Below are positions 7,201-14,958 of a DNA stretch of 19,513 bases, piece after piece (positions within the stretch are counted from its first letter, which is position 1; each line of letters opens with the position of its first letter). The stretch comes from Micropepsaceae bacterium (GTDB taxonomy: Bacteria > Pseudomonadota > Alphaproteobacteria > Micropepsales > Micropepsaceae). Below the pieces are notes generated by a model that saw nothing but the letters and a program-made list of their open reading frames with translations, had not been told where the DNA came from and did not search any database. The DNA is taken from the NCBI GenBank assembly GCA_025450355.1, contig JANWHR010000135.1, positions 1-19,513 of the forward strand, written 5' to 3'. The translations under genes were made by a program, and so were the position numbers.

Positions 7201-9285
7201 ATGACATTCCGGAGTCTGTTGCGTCTGATTTCCTTTGGGGCGCTCTGCGCCATTTTGACGTTCGCGTTCCTTCCAATTGTGTGGATGAATGAGACGGCAC
7301 CCCGGATGTCGGGCATACTGAAGCCTGAGGCAGTTGCTCCGGGCGGCGGCTATTCTTACAACACGCGTGTGTCGGGCCTGGCGAAATGGCCCTATTCGAT
7401 TCAAACTTCGGCATTCGTGCCTGAAGATCTTACTCTGACAGAGGCGGGGCGTCCGCTCGGTCCACTCGTTTCCTACGCTGGTGCCGATAACATAGCCAAT
7501 GGCCGCTATGTGTTTGCCGGAGGAGATATTCGCTTCTCCGCAACCGATAATTCCGACCCACGGACGAATGGGCGAAGTTACGCCATTACGCTCCAGACCC
7601 GTATAGATCCCACGCTGGAATGGCTTGATCTGATCGTGCTGCTTCTGGGCAGCGTATTCGTCAGCCGCCGTAAATGCCTGAGCCCAAATGGCGCCGCGGC
7701 GCTTGCCTATTCAATCCCGGCTTCAGCATGCCTCGTCGGGTTCATTGCTTCCACCGCGATTGCACATTCGCTACCGTTGGTGTTTTGGCCTGACAGCTAC
7801 GGTTACCTTTTTCCCGGGATGTCATTGGCTTCGGGACATTTGCACGGCGTCTCGATCCAGGGACGAGGTATTGGCTACCCTGCACTGATCGCAGCGACAT
7901 TAATGTTCGCCGGATTGCGAGGGCTGTCTCCCGTTCAGCTTGGCCTTTCTGTGCTGGCGGTTGCCCTGCTTGCCGCGACCCTTTTCGAATTGCTGCGTGC
8001 TGCCACCGCCCGCCTTGTACGGTCTTCATGGTATTGCGCAAGCGAGCTTCGGCTCCTCGTCATGAGCGCGGCTTCGCTCCTGTTCGTAACCTGCGTGGTA
8101 GCCAGCAACGGCTTCGCATTTCAGCTTTACTCGATGTTGGCTGAGGTACCTCACCTGTTTTTAATTTCCGCAGCCCTGTTACTGTTCGTCGCATGTTGGT
8201 TAGTGCCAGCCCAAAAGCGAATCCCGCTCGCGCTTGGCGCATTTGTCCTCACGTATTTCTCCACTCTTACGAAGCCGATGACGTTAATCACGTTATGCTT
8301 GGCAGGAGCCTCTCTGCTGTGGATTGTCTGGGCGCAGCGCCGCACATTAACCCGGCGGACGAATCTCAGCGCAATTATATTGAGCGGGGCGCTGGTCGGT
8401 GCAGCCCATGCCGCCGATTCTGCCGCCTCCGTTCCCGAAAGTTATCTCTTCGGACCAGAAACTCTGTTTTGCAATCATATCGAAATCGTTCTGCCGGCGG
8501 TCGGCGAAGCGACGCCGGAACGGGCCGAGTTGTCGAGATTGTTACGAGGCGTTCTCGCGCGAAACCATGAGTCTAGAATCCAGGTCTACAATGGAGATGA
8601 TTGCTCTTACGACAGCTCAGTCTTCCGCGCGATCGGGCGCGCTGCCGCCCGCGAGCATTCCGGAATCCCGGACTGGCTTTTGCGGCAGTTCCTGGTCGGG
8701 GTCGCGAAACATCCCCTGGTCTATATCCGCTTGGTTGCGCACCAACTTCGGCTCTATTTCCGCCGCCCACTTGCCGATGCTGACGAAAACGACCATTCGC
8801 CGGCCGTCAGCGACGCGGAGTGGAATCTTCTCAAGCCCTATACATCAGTTTTGGGCGTGTCGCGCGACAGCTTTTCGGTGCGCTTCAGAAGCTGGGTGCC
8901 CAAGGACTTGCCCGCCGCAATACGCTATCTCAGAAATTTGACTGACAGTTCGGCCGCGTATTTTTTCACTGCAATAGTGCTACCAGCGACGCTTTTGGCG
9001 ACCCTTCTGCTTCTTGCACTTCCAACCCGACAAGATAGACGCGTCGAAGTCATTGTTACCTGTATCGCCGGCTTCGCATCGTCGTGGATGCTGCTGATCG
9101 CCATGGCTCATACTTTCGATGAAGTGCGTTACCAGCTTGAACTCCTCCCTCTCGCCGGCTTGTGGTTTGTGGCTTCGTGTATCTACCTGATTTTTATTGC
9201 CTGCGTCCGAATTCCCGAACTGCATAGACTCGGCATCGGATTCGCGCCGCTCACGACAGAAGACACTGGGGCTGCGCAGGCGTAA
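7201..9285 (+). CDS. GT-C-like polytopic membrane protein, putative lipid-linked-sugar glycosyltransferase
   Basis: This 694-residue protein starts at ATG 7201 after a GGAGGAG ribosome site. TM1 (about 7-29) is followed by a soluble, probably extracytoplasmic, beta-rich domain (about 35-140) with the motif SATDNSDPRTNGRSY (113-127). About a dozen further hydrophobic segments follow. After the third comes FWPDSYGYLFPG (D198, Y200), an acidic residue in the first large loop, as expected for the catalytic or metal-binding Asp of GT-C glycosyltransferases, which use polyprenyl-phosphate sugars at the outer face of the inner membrane. A second soluble stretch lies at about 410-570, before the last three membrane helices. 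I infer the GT-C assignment from topology and the DSYGY loop; donor and acceptor are unknown. It stands alone, with 286 bp before the next gene. Confidence 0.65.
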   Translation: MTFRSLLRLISFGALCAILTFAFLPIVWMNETAPRMSGILKPEAVAPGGGYSYNTRVSGLAKWPYSIQTSAFVPEDLTLTEAGRPLGPLVSYAGADNIANGRYVFAGGDIRFSATDNSDPRTNGRSYAITLQTRIDPTLEWLDLIVLLLGSVFVSRRKCLSPNGAAALAYSIPASACLVGFIASTAIAHSLPLVFWPDSYGYLFPGMSLASGHLHGVSIQGRGIGYPALIAATLMFAGLRGLSPVQLGLSVLAVALLAATLFELLRAATARLVRSSWYCASELRLLVMSAASLLFVTCVVASNGFAFQLYSMLAEVPHLFLISAALLLFVACWLVPAQKRIPLALGAFVLTYFSTLTKPMTLITLCLAGASLLWIVWAQRRTLTRRTNLSAIILSGALVGAAHAADSAASVPESYLFGPETLFCNHIEIVLPAVGEATPERAELSRLLRGVLARNHESRIQVYNGDDCSYDSSVFRAIGRAAAREHSGIPDWLLRQFLVGVAKHPLVYIRLVAHQLRLYFRRPLADADENDHSPAVSDAEWNLLKPYTSVLGVSRDSFSVRFRSWVPKDLPAAIRYLRNLTDSSAAYFFTAIVLPATLLATLLLLALPTRQDRRVEVIVTCIAGFASSWMLLIAMAHTFDEVRYQLELLPLAGLWFVASCIYLIFIACVRIPELHRLGIGFAPLTTEDTGAAQA

Positions 9286-9571
9286 TCCGGGGCTCATCGG
9301 AACGCGCGCCAGCCAAAGGTCAATTCAAGCATGACAGGCGGCAGATAGGATAGAAGAAACTTTCGGCAGATTGACTCAACTGCGATCGAGCGTGGATGCA
9401 AGAAAAGGACCAGTTCCTGCCGGCTTCTCTCAGGATTTTGCCGTTCCATTGGGGATGGCTCAATTCCGGGACTCACCTGGGGCCGCGGGGCCGGTGTCCT
9501 TTCGCTTCTCGTTTTTTTATTTCTCGCCTCTCGTTTGTCGTTTCCATCGCTTCGTGCTTTTCTGAGGAATC

Positions 9572-11938
9572 ATGATCTCGCACGCACCCGGCGGTCCCGG
9601 CATTTCCCCAACCTGGACGAGCAGCGCCAAAGATTTTGTCGGATCGTCCCTCGGTCCTTCGCGCATCTGGTTCACGCTTGGCTTTGGAATTTTGAACGAG
9701 GTGTATTATCCGCGCGTTGACGCGCCGCAAATTCGCGATCTCGGATTTATTATCGCCGATGATCAGGGATGGTGGGTCGAGGTAAAGCGGCTTGAAAACT
9801 ACAAGCTGCGGACAATTGCGCCGGGAATTCCCGCCATCGAAGTGGTGCACGAGCATGAGCGTTTTTCGCTGCGGCTTCGCATCGCACCCGATCCCGACCG
9901 CGATGTTCTGCTGATCGCCGCGACGCTGAGTGGCGATGAAAAGCTCAGGCCCTATGTCCTGTTGGCCCCCCGGCTGGGAACGCATGGCGACGACAATGTT
10001 GCACGGGTCGCGCAGTTCGGAAACTGGCGCATGCTCACCGCCGGGCAGGGGCCATTTGGTCTGGCGCTCGCCTCGGCGGATGAAAAGCAGCGCGACGCAT
10101 TCGGCAGAATGAGCGCCGGCTATGTGGGGGAAAGCGATGGCTGGCAGGATTTCCACCACAATGGACGCCTCAGCTGGCAATATTCCGATGCCGGGCCGGG
10201 TAATGTGGCGCTGATTGCCGAATTGCCGGTGAGTTCGGTGCTGGCTCTTGGATTCGGAAGTAGCGTGGAATCCGCCGCGACGCTCGCGGCATCCAGCCTG
10301 ATCCAGTCTTTCGATGCGGTATTCGAGCGTCATTCTGAAATGTGGCGTTCCTGGCACGCGAACCGGCAGGCGCGGGCAATGCATGATTCCGGCACAACCG
10401 GAACGCTGGCCGGACAGTTTCTCACCTCGACGGTCGTTGTGCGCGCGCATCGCGACAAGACCTATCCAGGTGCCATGGTGGCGAGTCTCAGTGTGCCTTG
10501 GGGCAACGCGCGCGATGATCTTGGCGGTTATCATCTGGTTTGGCCGCGCGATCTGGTGCAGAGCGCGATGTCGCTTTTGGGACTGGGCGCGGAGAGCGAG
10601 GCCCGGCACACGCTGCAATACCTGATTGCGACTCAAAAAGACGATGGCAGCTGGTTTCAAAATCAGTGGTTGGAGGGCGCCCCCTACTGGCAAGGACAAC
10701 AACTCGACGAAAGCGCCTTTCCTGTCCTGCTTGCCGGCGCATTGGCGCACCGCGATGCCCTGAAGGGAATTGCAGTCGGGGACATGATCCGCCGCGCTCT
10801 TTCCTTCCTCGCCCGAACGGGACCATCCAGCCAGCAGGACCGGTGGGAAGAGAATCCGGGCATCGGTCCGTTTACGCTCTCGGTCTGCATTGCGGCACTG
10901 GTTACTGGAGCAGCCTTCCTGGAAGAGCCGGCCCGGGGATTTGCGCTTTCATTGGCCGATTTCTGGAACGCGAGCCTTGAAAGCTGGACTACGGTTCGCA
11001 ACACGGCCCTTGCCCAGCGCCTGGCCGTGGATGGATATTACATCCGTATCGCGCCGCCCGAGGTGGTGAACGATCCCGCCTCACTCCTGAGCGCGCTCGA
11101 AATCAGAAACCGGAACGCAAATCGCACGATTCCCTATGACGAGGAAGTCAGCATCGATTTCCTGCAACTGGTTCGATTCGGACTGCGCGATGCCCACGAC
11201 CCCTTGATACGGAACAGCATCGCAGTGGTTGATGCGCTGTTGAAATCGGATACGCCCCATGGCCCCGTCTGGCACCGTTACAATGGCGATGGCTATGGCG
11301 AGCATGACGATGGAGCACCGTTCGATGGCACCGGCCGCGGCCGCGGTTGGCCGTTGCTGACGGGCGAGCGCGGACATTACGAACTGGCCGCGGGCAACGA
11401 TCCCACTCCGTATCTCCGCGCGATGGCGGCCATGACAGGGCCGGCCGGCATGATTCCGGAACAGGTCTGGGACAGCGCACCGCTACCACAATTGCGGCTG
11501 TTTCCGGGGCGCCCCTCAGGTTCGGCAATGCCGCTGGCATGGGCACATGCCGAATTCATCAAACTGATGATCTCGCGGCATATCGGACATCCGGTGGATC
11601 GGCCGCAGGCCGTCTGGGAGCGCTATGGCGGGCATGTTCCAGAATGCCGGCAGGAATTCTGGTGTCCACACGCGCAGATTACCCGCATCCGCCGCGCCGC
11701 TGATCTTGTGATTGCGTTGCCGCAGCCGGCGTTTGTGCGTTGGGGTTGTGACGGTTGGCAGAATGTTCAGGACCGCAAAACGCGCGACACGGGATTGGGC
11801 GTTCATGCCGCGACAGTCGCGATTCCAGAGTCCGCCCGGAATATCCAGTTCACCTGGCGCCAGGACAATACCGGTCAATGGGCCGGGCAGGACTTCCACG
11901 TCGCGATCGACGATGGACCGCCGGCCATGCAGCCCTGA
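9572..11938 (+). CDS. GH15 glucoamylase / glucodextranase-like enzyme
   Basis: This 788-residue protein starts at ATG 9572 after GAGGA. It lacks a signal peptide, so it is probably cytoplasmic. The N-terminal beta-sandwich (about 1-270; PGISPTWTSSAKDFVG, ILNEVYYPRVD) matches the glucodextranase N domain found in prokaryotic GH15 enzymes. The (alpha/alpha)6 barrel spans about 280-680, with substrate-pocket motifs HLVWPRDL (321-328) and NQWLEGAPYWQG. The expected catalytic acid lies in RWEENPG (E426 or E427) and the base is E630 in MIPEQVWD, so both glutamates appear intact. A C-terminal beta domain of about 100 residues follows. Family members are inverting exo-hydrolases that release beta-D-glucose from alpha-1,4 or alpha-1,6 glucans; the exact linkage cannot be told here. 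It is the first of five genes in one direction, 113 bp before a small exported protein gene. Confidence 0.92.
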   Translation: MISHAPGGPGISPTWTSSAKDFVGSSLGPSRIWFTLGFGILNEVYYPRVDAPQIRDLGFIIADDQGWWVEVKRLENYKLRTIAPGIPAIEVVHEHERFSLRLRIAPDPDRDVLLIAATLSGDEKLRPYVLLAPRLGTHGDDNVARVAQFGNWRMLTAGQGPFGLALASADEKQRDAFGRMSAGYVGESDGWQDFHHNGRLSWQYSDAGPGNVALIAELPVSSVLALGFGSSVESAATLAASSLIQSFDAVFERHSEMWRSWHANRQARAMHDSGTTGTLAGQFLTSTVVVRAHRDKTYPGAMVASLSVPWGNARDDLGGYHLVWPRDLVQSAMSLLGLGAESEARHTLQYLIATQKDDGSWFQNQWLEGAPYWQGQQLDESAFPVLLAGALAHRDALKGIAVGDMIRRALSFLARTGPSSQQDRWEENPGIGPFTLSVCIAALVTGAAFLEEPARGFALSLADFWNASLESWTTVRNTALAQRLAVDGYYIRIAPPEVVNDPASLLSALEIRNRNANRTIPYDEEVSIDFLQLVRFGLRDAHDPLIRNSIAVVDALLKSDTPHGPVWHRYNGDGYGEHDDGAPFDGTGRGRGWPLLTGERGHYELAAGNDPTPYLRAMAAMTGPAGMIPEQVWDSAPLPQLRLFPGRPSGSAMPLAWAHAEFIKLMISRHIGHPVDRPQAVWERYGGHVPECRQEFWCPHAQITRIRRAADLVIALPQPAFVRWGCDGWQNVQDRKTRDTGLGVHAATVAIPESARNIQFTWRQDNTGQWAGQDFHVAIDDGPPAMQP

Positions 11939-12009
11939 TCCGGCACAAATTCTTCCAAAGTTTTGGTGGGAGAGCGGAATAATCCGGTTTCGCCGCACGT
12001 CCAACTGTC

Positions 12010-12032
12010 ACGAGGCGGCGGCATCGCCTCGT
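12010..12032 (+). promoter_or_regulatory. leader hairpin upstream of the small exported protein gene
   Basis: ACGAGGCG (12010-12017) and CGCCTCGT (12025-12032) form a perfect 8-bp stem with a 7-nt loop. It lies 71 bp after the GH15 stop and 20 bp before ATG 12052, just upstream of the GAGGAG ribosome site. There is no T-run after it, so it is not a classic terminator. It could stabilise the downstream message or attenuate read-through. Confidence 0.4.
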
Positions 12033-12051
12033 CCAATTGAGGAGATGTGAA

Positions 12052-12411
12052 ATGATGAGGTTTAAGGTTCCCGTTGCCATCACCACCTGCGTACTGATGC
12101 TCTTGCCCGGTGTCGTCTTCGCCACTGATCTCCATAACCTGATACCCAACCCCAATCCCAATCCGGGAGCAGCAACAGCCGCGCCAGGACAGACGGGCGC
12201 GAATGTCCTTTCAAGCTGTGGTCCCACGGATTTTTTTTCGATCGGTGCGGGCGCCAAATCGAATAACGGGAGCGGTTCCCCGTTCAATGCGAGCGTAACG
12301 AAGACCTATGCCGGAAACCCCGGCAACCCGGCGACGAATCCCAAAGCGGTCTCCCAATATGACAACGCCTGCGCACAGGCTGCTTTGCATTCGCAAGTGC
12401 CGCCGGGCTGA
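12052..12411 (+). CDS. small exported protein of unknown function
   Basis: This 119-residue protein starts at ATG 12052, eight bases after a strong GAGGAG site (12039-12044); a further ATG follows at once at 12055. The N-terminus is a clean Sec signal peptide: basic MMRFK, hydrophobic core VPVAITTCVLMLLPGVV, probable cleavage after VFA (residue 24). The mature part of about 95 residues is Asn/Pro/Gly-rich with a short NPNPNPNPG run and two cysteines (C56 in SSCGPTDFF, C107 in SQYDNACAQ) that could form a disulfide. I do not recognise the family, although KAVSQYDNAC looks like a conserved block. It sits between GH15 and the ABC permease on the same strand, so it may be a cargo or partner of the transporter. 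That is inference from position only. An 8-T tract occurs at 12231-12238. Confidence 0.75.
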   Translation: MMRFKVPVAITTCVLMLLPGVVFATDLHNLIPNPNPNPGAATAAPGQTGANVLSSCGPTDFFSIGAGAKSNNGSGSPFNASVTKTYAGNPGNPATNPKAVSQYDNACAQAALHSQVPPG

Positions 12412-12471
12412 CGCCGCATAAGCCGATTTCCTGAACAGCCTGATCGCGCCCGGGCCGTGGCCGACGCTCGT

Positions 12472-12490
12472 GAGGAGTGTTTCCTCGATG
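12472..12490 (+). promoter_or_regulatory. ribosome site of the ABC permease gene inside a small hairpin
   Basis: The ribosome site GAGGAG (12472-12477) precedes ATG 12488 by 10 nt and favours it over the in-frame GTG at 12470. GAGGA (12472-12476) is exactly complementary to TCCTC (12482-12486), with a 5-nt loop, so the site can fold on itself just before the start codon. This could reduce translation unless opened. Confidence 0.35.
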
Positions 12491-13705
12491 AAGTGGACTG
12501 TTCTCGTTCGACCCTCGCTGGACGCTCTTTTGCGCAATCGGGCGCGCAGCGTTCTGACGGTGCTCGGGCTCAGCATCGGAATTGCAGCCGTGATCTGCGT
12601 GGCTGCAATTTCCGGTGGGGCCCAGTCGAGGATCCAGCATGAACTGGACAATCTCGGCGACAACCTCGTGTGGATCGAGGCGGGCGGGCGCGACGTCAAT
12701 GGCGTCGCGGCGGGAACGCATTCCACGCCAACTCTGACGCTGGAGGATGCGGCTGCGATCAGGGCGCAGTCACCGCTGATTGCCAGCGTGTCACCGCATC
12801 TGGGAGGCCGGACGCAGATTGTCTCTGGCGATCGCAACTGGCTCGCGACCTATCATGGCGTAGGCCCGGACTATTTCGACATCAAGCACTGGCGTCTGGA
12901 TCAGGGCTCGTTTTTTCAGGCGGAGGATGTCACCCGCTCCGCGAATGTCTGTGTCATCGGACGCACCGTGCGGGAGCAATTGTTTGGCGTGGAGGAAGCT
13001 GTTGGCAGCACGATCCGCGTCGCAGGGTTGCCGTGCAAGGTCATCGGCGTACTTGCCCCGAAGGGCATCGCACTTTCGGGCGACGACCAGGACGACACCA
13101 TCATGCTTCCGGTGACCACCGTGCAAAAAAAACTGGCCGGCGTGGCGTGGATCAACGACGTCGTGGGATCCGCCGTCAGCTCCGGCGCGATCACGCTTGC
13201 GACGGAAGAGGCGGCCGCGGTTCTGCGGGACCGGCATAGGCTGCAACCAGGACAGGCCGATGATTTTACCATCCGCGATTCAAAGGACGTGGTTGAGGCA
13301 CAAGTTCAATCCACGCGCGCCCTGACGATCCTGTTGCTCTGTATCGCATCCGTATCACTGCTGGTGAGTGGAATCGGCGTCATGAATGTAATGCTGATCT
13401 CCGTGACAGAACGGACCCGCGAGATTGGCGTCAGAATGGCGGTTGGCGCCACGGAGGGCGCCATCCTGCTGCAATTTCTTGGCGAGGCCGCCGTTCTTGG
13501 TCTCGCAGGAGGCATCGCCGGGACGATTCTCGGAATTTTGGGATCGCTCATCCTGGGCCACGCCGCGAACTGGCCGATTGCCGTTTCCTTCGTGAATGCC
13601 GTGGCAGCGGGTCTCTTTGCCACCGGCATTGCCCTTTTTTTTGGCGCTTATCCGGCGCGGAAAGCCGCGCGCATGAATCCTGTCGACGCATTGCGCTTTG
13701 AGTGA
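12488..13705 (+). CDS. MacB/FtsX-type ABC transporter permease (no fused ATPase)
   Basis: This 405-residue protein has the MacB membrane-domain architecture. A first TM helix (about 16-40; RARSVLTVLGLSIGIAAVICV) is followed by a large periplasmic MacB_PCD-like domain (about 42-270) and three C-terminal TM helices. Between TM2 and TM3 lies TEERTREIGVR-like sequence (here TERTREIGVRMAVGAT), the usual ATPase-coupling segment, and it ends with YPARKAARMNPVDALRFE, typical of the family. Such permeases are mechanotransmitters: ATP hydrolysis in the cytoplasm drives movement in the periplasm rather than transport through the membrane helices. MacB itself has a fused N-terminal ATPase; here the ATPase is a separate gene two positions downstream. 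The adaptor gene starts 11 bp after its stop. Two 8-base homopolymer tracts (A8 at 13125, T8 at 13635) lie within the gene. Confidence 0.92.
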   Translation: MKWTVLVRPSLDALLRNRARSVLTVLGLSIGIAAVICVAAISGGAQSRIQHELDNLGDNLVWIEAGGRDVNGVAAGTHSTPTLTLEDAAAIRAQSPLIASVSPHLGGRTQIVSGDRNWLATYHGVGPDYFDIKHWRLDQGSFFQAEDVTRSANVCVIGRTVREQLFGVEEAVGSTIRVAGLPCKVIGVLAPKGIALSGDDQDDTIMLPVTTVQKKLAGVAWINDVVGSAVSSGAITLATEEAAAVLRDRHRLQPGQADDFTIRDSKDVVEAQVQSTRALTILLLCIASVSLLVSGIGVMNVMLISVTERTREIGVRMAVGATEGAILLQFLGEAAVLGLAGGIAGTILGILGSLILGHAANWPIAVSFVNAVAAGLFATGIALFFGAYPARKAARMNPVDALRFE

Positions 13706-13716
13706 GGAGGCCAACC

Positions 13717-14958
13717 ATGCGAATCAAATTGGGTTCAAAGTCAGTCGTCGCGCCGGTGCTGGCGCTGGTTGCCATAGTCGGCTTGAGCGCCTATGTGCGA
13801 TCGGGCAACGAAACCGAACCCCGGTATTTCACGGCACATGTCGGGCGTGGAGATATCGTGGATGAGGTGCAGGCAACCGGCGTGATCAATCCGGTCGTAA
13901 CCGTCCAGGTTGGATCACGCGTGTCAGGCACCGTCGCCAGATTGAACGTTGATTTCAACTCGCATGTTGTCCGCGGGGAAGTGATCGCCCTGATCGACCC
14001 GGCTTTGTTCGAGGGCGTGCTTCAACAGGCCATCTCCGACCTGGAGGATGCGAAGGCGACTGGTATTGCGGCCGGAGCCAATCTGGACCGGGCGCGGGCG
14101 ACCCTCGCGCAGAGCGAGGCGGACTACCGGCGCCAGTCCATGCTGGTGCAGATCGGCGCGGTGTCAAAGGCCGTTGAGGAGACATCGAAAGCAAATCTGG
14201 ATGTTGCAAAAGCCGGCATTGTTGCAGGCGAAGCGGCGGTCGCGCAGGCGATGGCACAGGTCAGACTGAAGCAGGCTTCCGTTACGGTTGCGCGAACGAA
14301 CCTCGAATACTGCACGATCCGTTCACCGATTGATGGTGTGGTGATCGCCCGGAACGTCGATGCGGGACAGACGGTGGCTGCTTCGCTGCAGGCGCCTGTG
14401 ATTTTCACCATCGCGCAGGACCTCACGAAAATGCAGCTTTATGCAAAGACTGACGAATCCGACGAAGGTAGAATTAGAACCGGTGAGCAGGTTGAATTCA
14501 GGGTGGATGCATTCCCCGGTAAAACATTCCGCGGCGTGATCAGTCAAAAGCGCATGAACGCCACGACGGTTCAAAATGTGGTCACTTATGACACGGTCAT
14601 CGATTTCGAGAATCCGGACCAGAAGCTGTTTCCGGGAATGACCGCCTATGTGGCCATTCCGGTGGCAGCCGCGAAAGATGCTTTAAAGGTACCAAATACC
14701 GCTTTGCGCTTTCGGCCATCGCTGGATTCAGCGGCGCTGCGCAGCATCTACCAGCGGTATGGAATCGGTGACACGCGGTCCGCGGCGGCACAGTCCGGCG
14801 CGATCATCTGGAAGCGGTTGTCCGGCGGCAGGCTTGAGCCGGTTCAGATAGAAACCGGAGTCACGGATCACGCTTTTACAGAGGTGGTTCGGATTGTGAA
14901 GGGTGAGCTACGGCCCCAGGATGAGATTGTCACCGCCACCGCCGATGCATCGTCCTGA
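13717..14958 (+). CDS. MacA-like periplasmic adaptor of an ABC tripartite system
   Basis: This 413-residue protein starts at ATG 13717, 6 nt after GAGGAGG. A signal anchor (about 10-27; VAPVLALVAIVGLSAYV) without a lipobox fixes it in the inner membrane. The MacA-type lipoyl half VQVGSRVSGTVARLNVDFN (63-81) leads to GEVIALIDP. A long alpha-helical hairpin (about 100-195, Ala/Gln-rich) follows, then the second lipoyl half IRSPIDGVVIARNVDAGQTV (201-220), beta-barrel (about 235-310, ending LFPGMTAYVAI) and a membrane-proximal domain. Partners should be the permease just upstream and the ATPase that overlaps its 3' end. MacA proteins normally dock on TolC, but no outer membrane factor is encoded with this set, so a TolC from elsewhere, or none, must be assumed. 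The substrate is unknown. Confidence 0.92.
   Translation: MRIKLGSKSVVAPVLALVAIVGLSAYVRSGNETEPRYFTAHVGRGDIVDEVQATGVINPVVTVQVGSRVSGTVARLNVDFNSHVVRGEVIALIDPALFEGVLQQAISDLEDAKATGIAAGANLDRARATLAQSEADYRRQSMLVQIGAVSKAVEETSKANLDVAKAGIVAGEAAVAQAMAQVRLKQASVTVARTNLEYCTIRSPIDGVVIARNVDAGQTVAASLQAPVIFTIAQDLTKMQLYAKTDESDEGRIRTGEQVEFRVDAFPGKTFRGVISQKRMNATTVQNVVTYDTVIDFENPDQKLFPGMTAYVAIPVAAAKDALKVPNTALRFRPSLDSAALRSIYQRYGIGDTRSAAAQSGAIIWKRLSGGRLEPVQIETGVTDHAFTEVVRIVKGELRPQDEIVTATADASS

Noticed and set aside
6902..7414. Minus-strand 170-residue open frame across the divergent intergenic region
   Set aside because: It overlaps the start of the GT-C-like gene, has no recognisable motif or good ribosome site, and its composition looks like random GC-rich translation.
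9473..10750. Minus-strand 425-residue open frame opposite GH15
   Set aside because: It overlaps the clearly conserved GH15 N domain and WPRD motif; its translation shows no family features.
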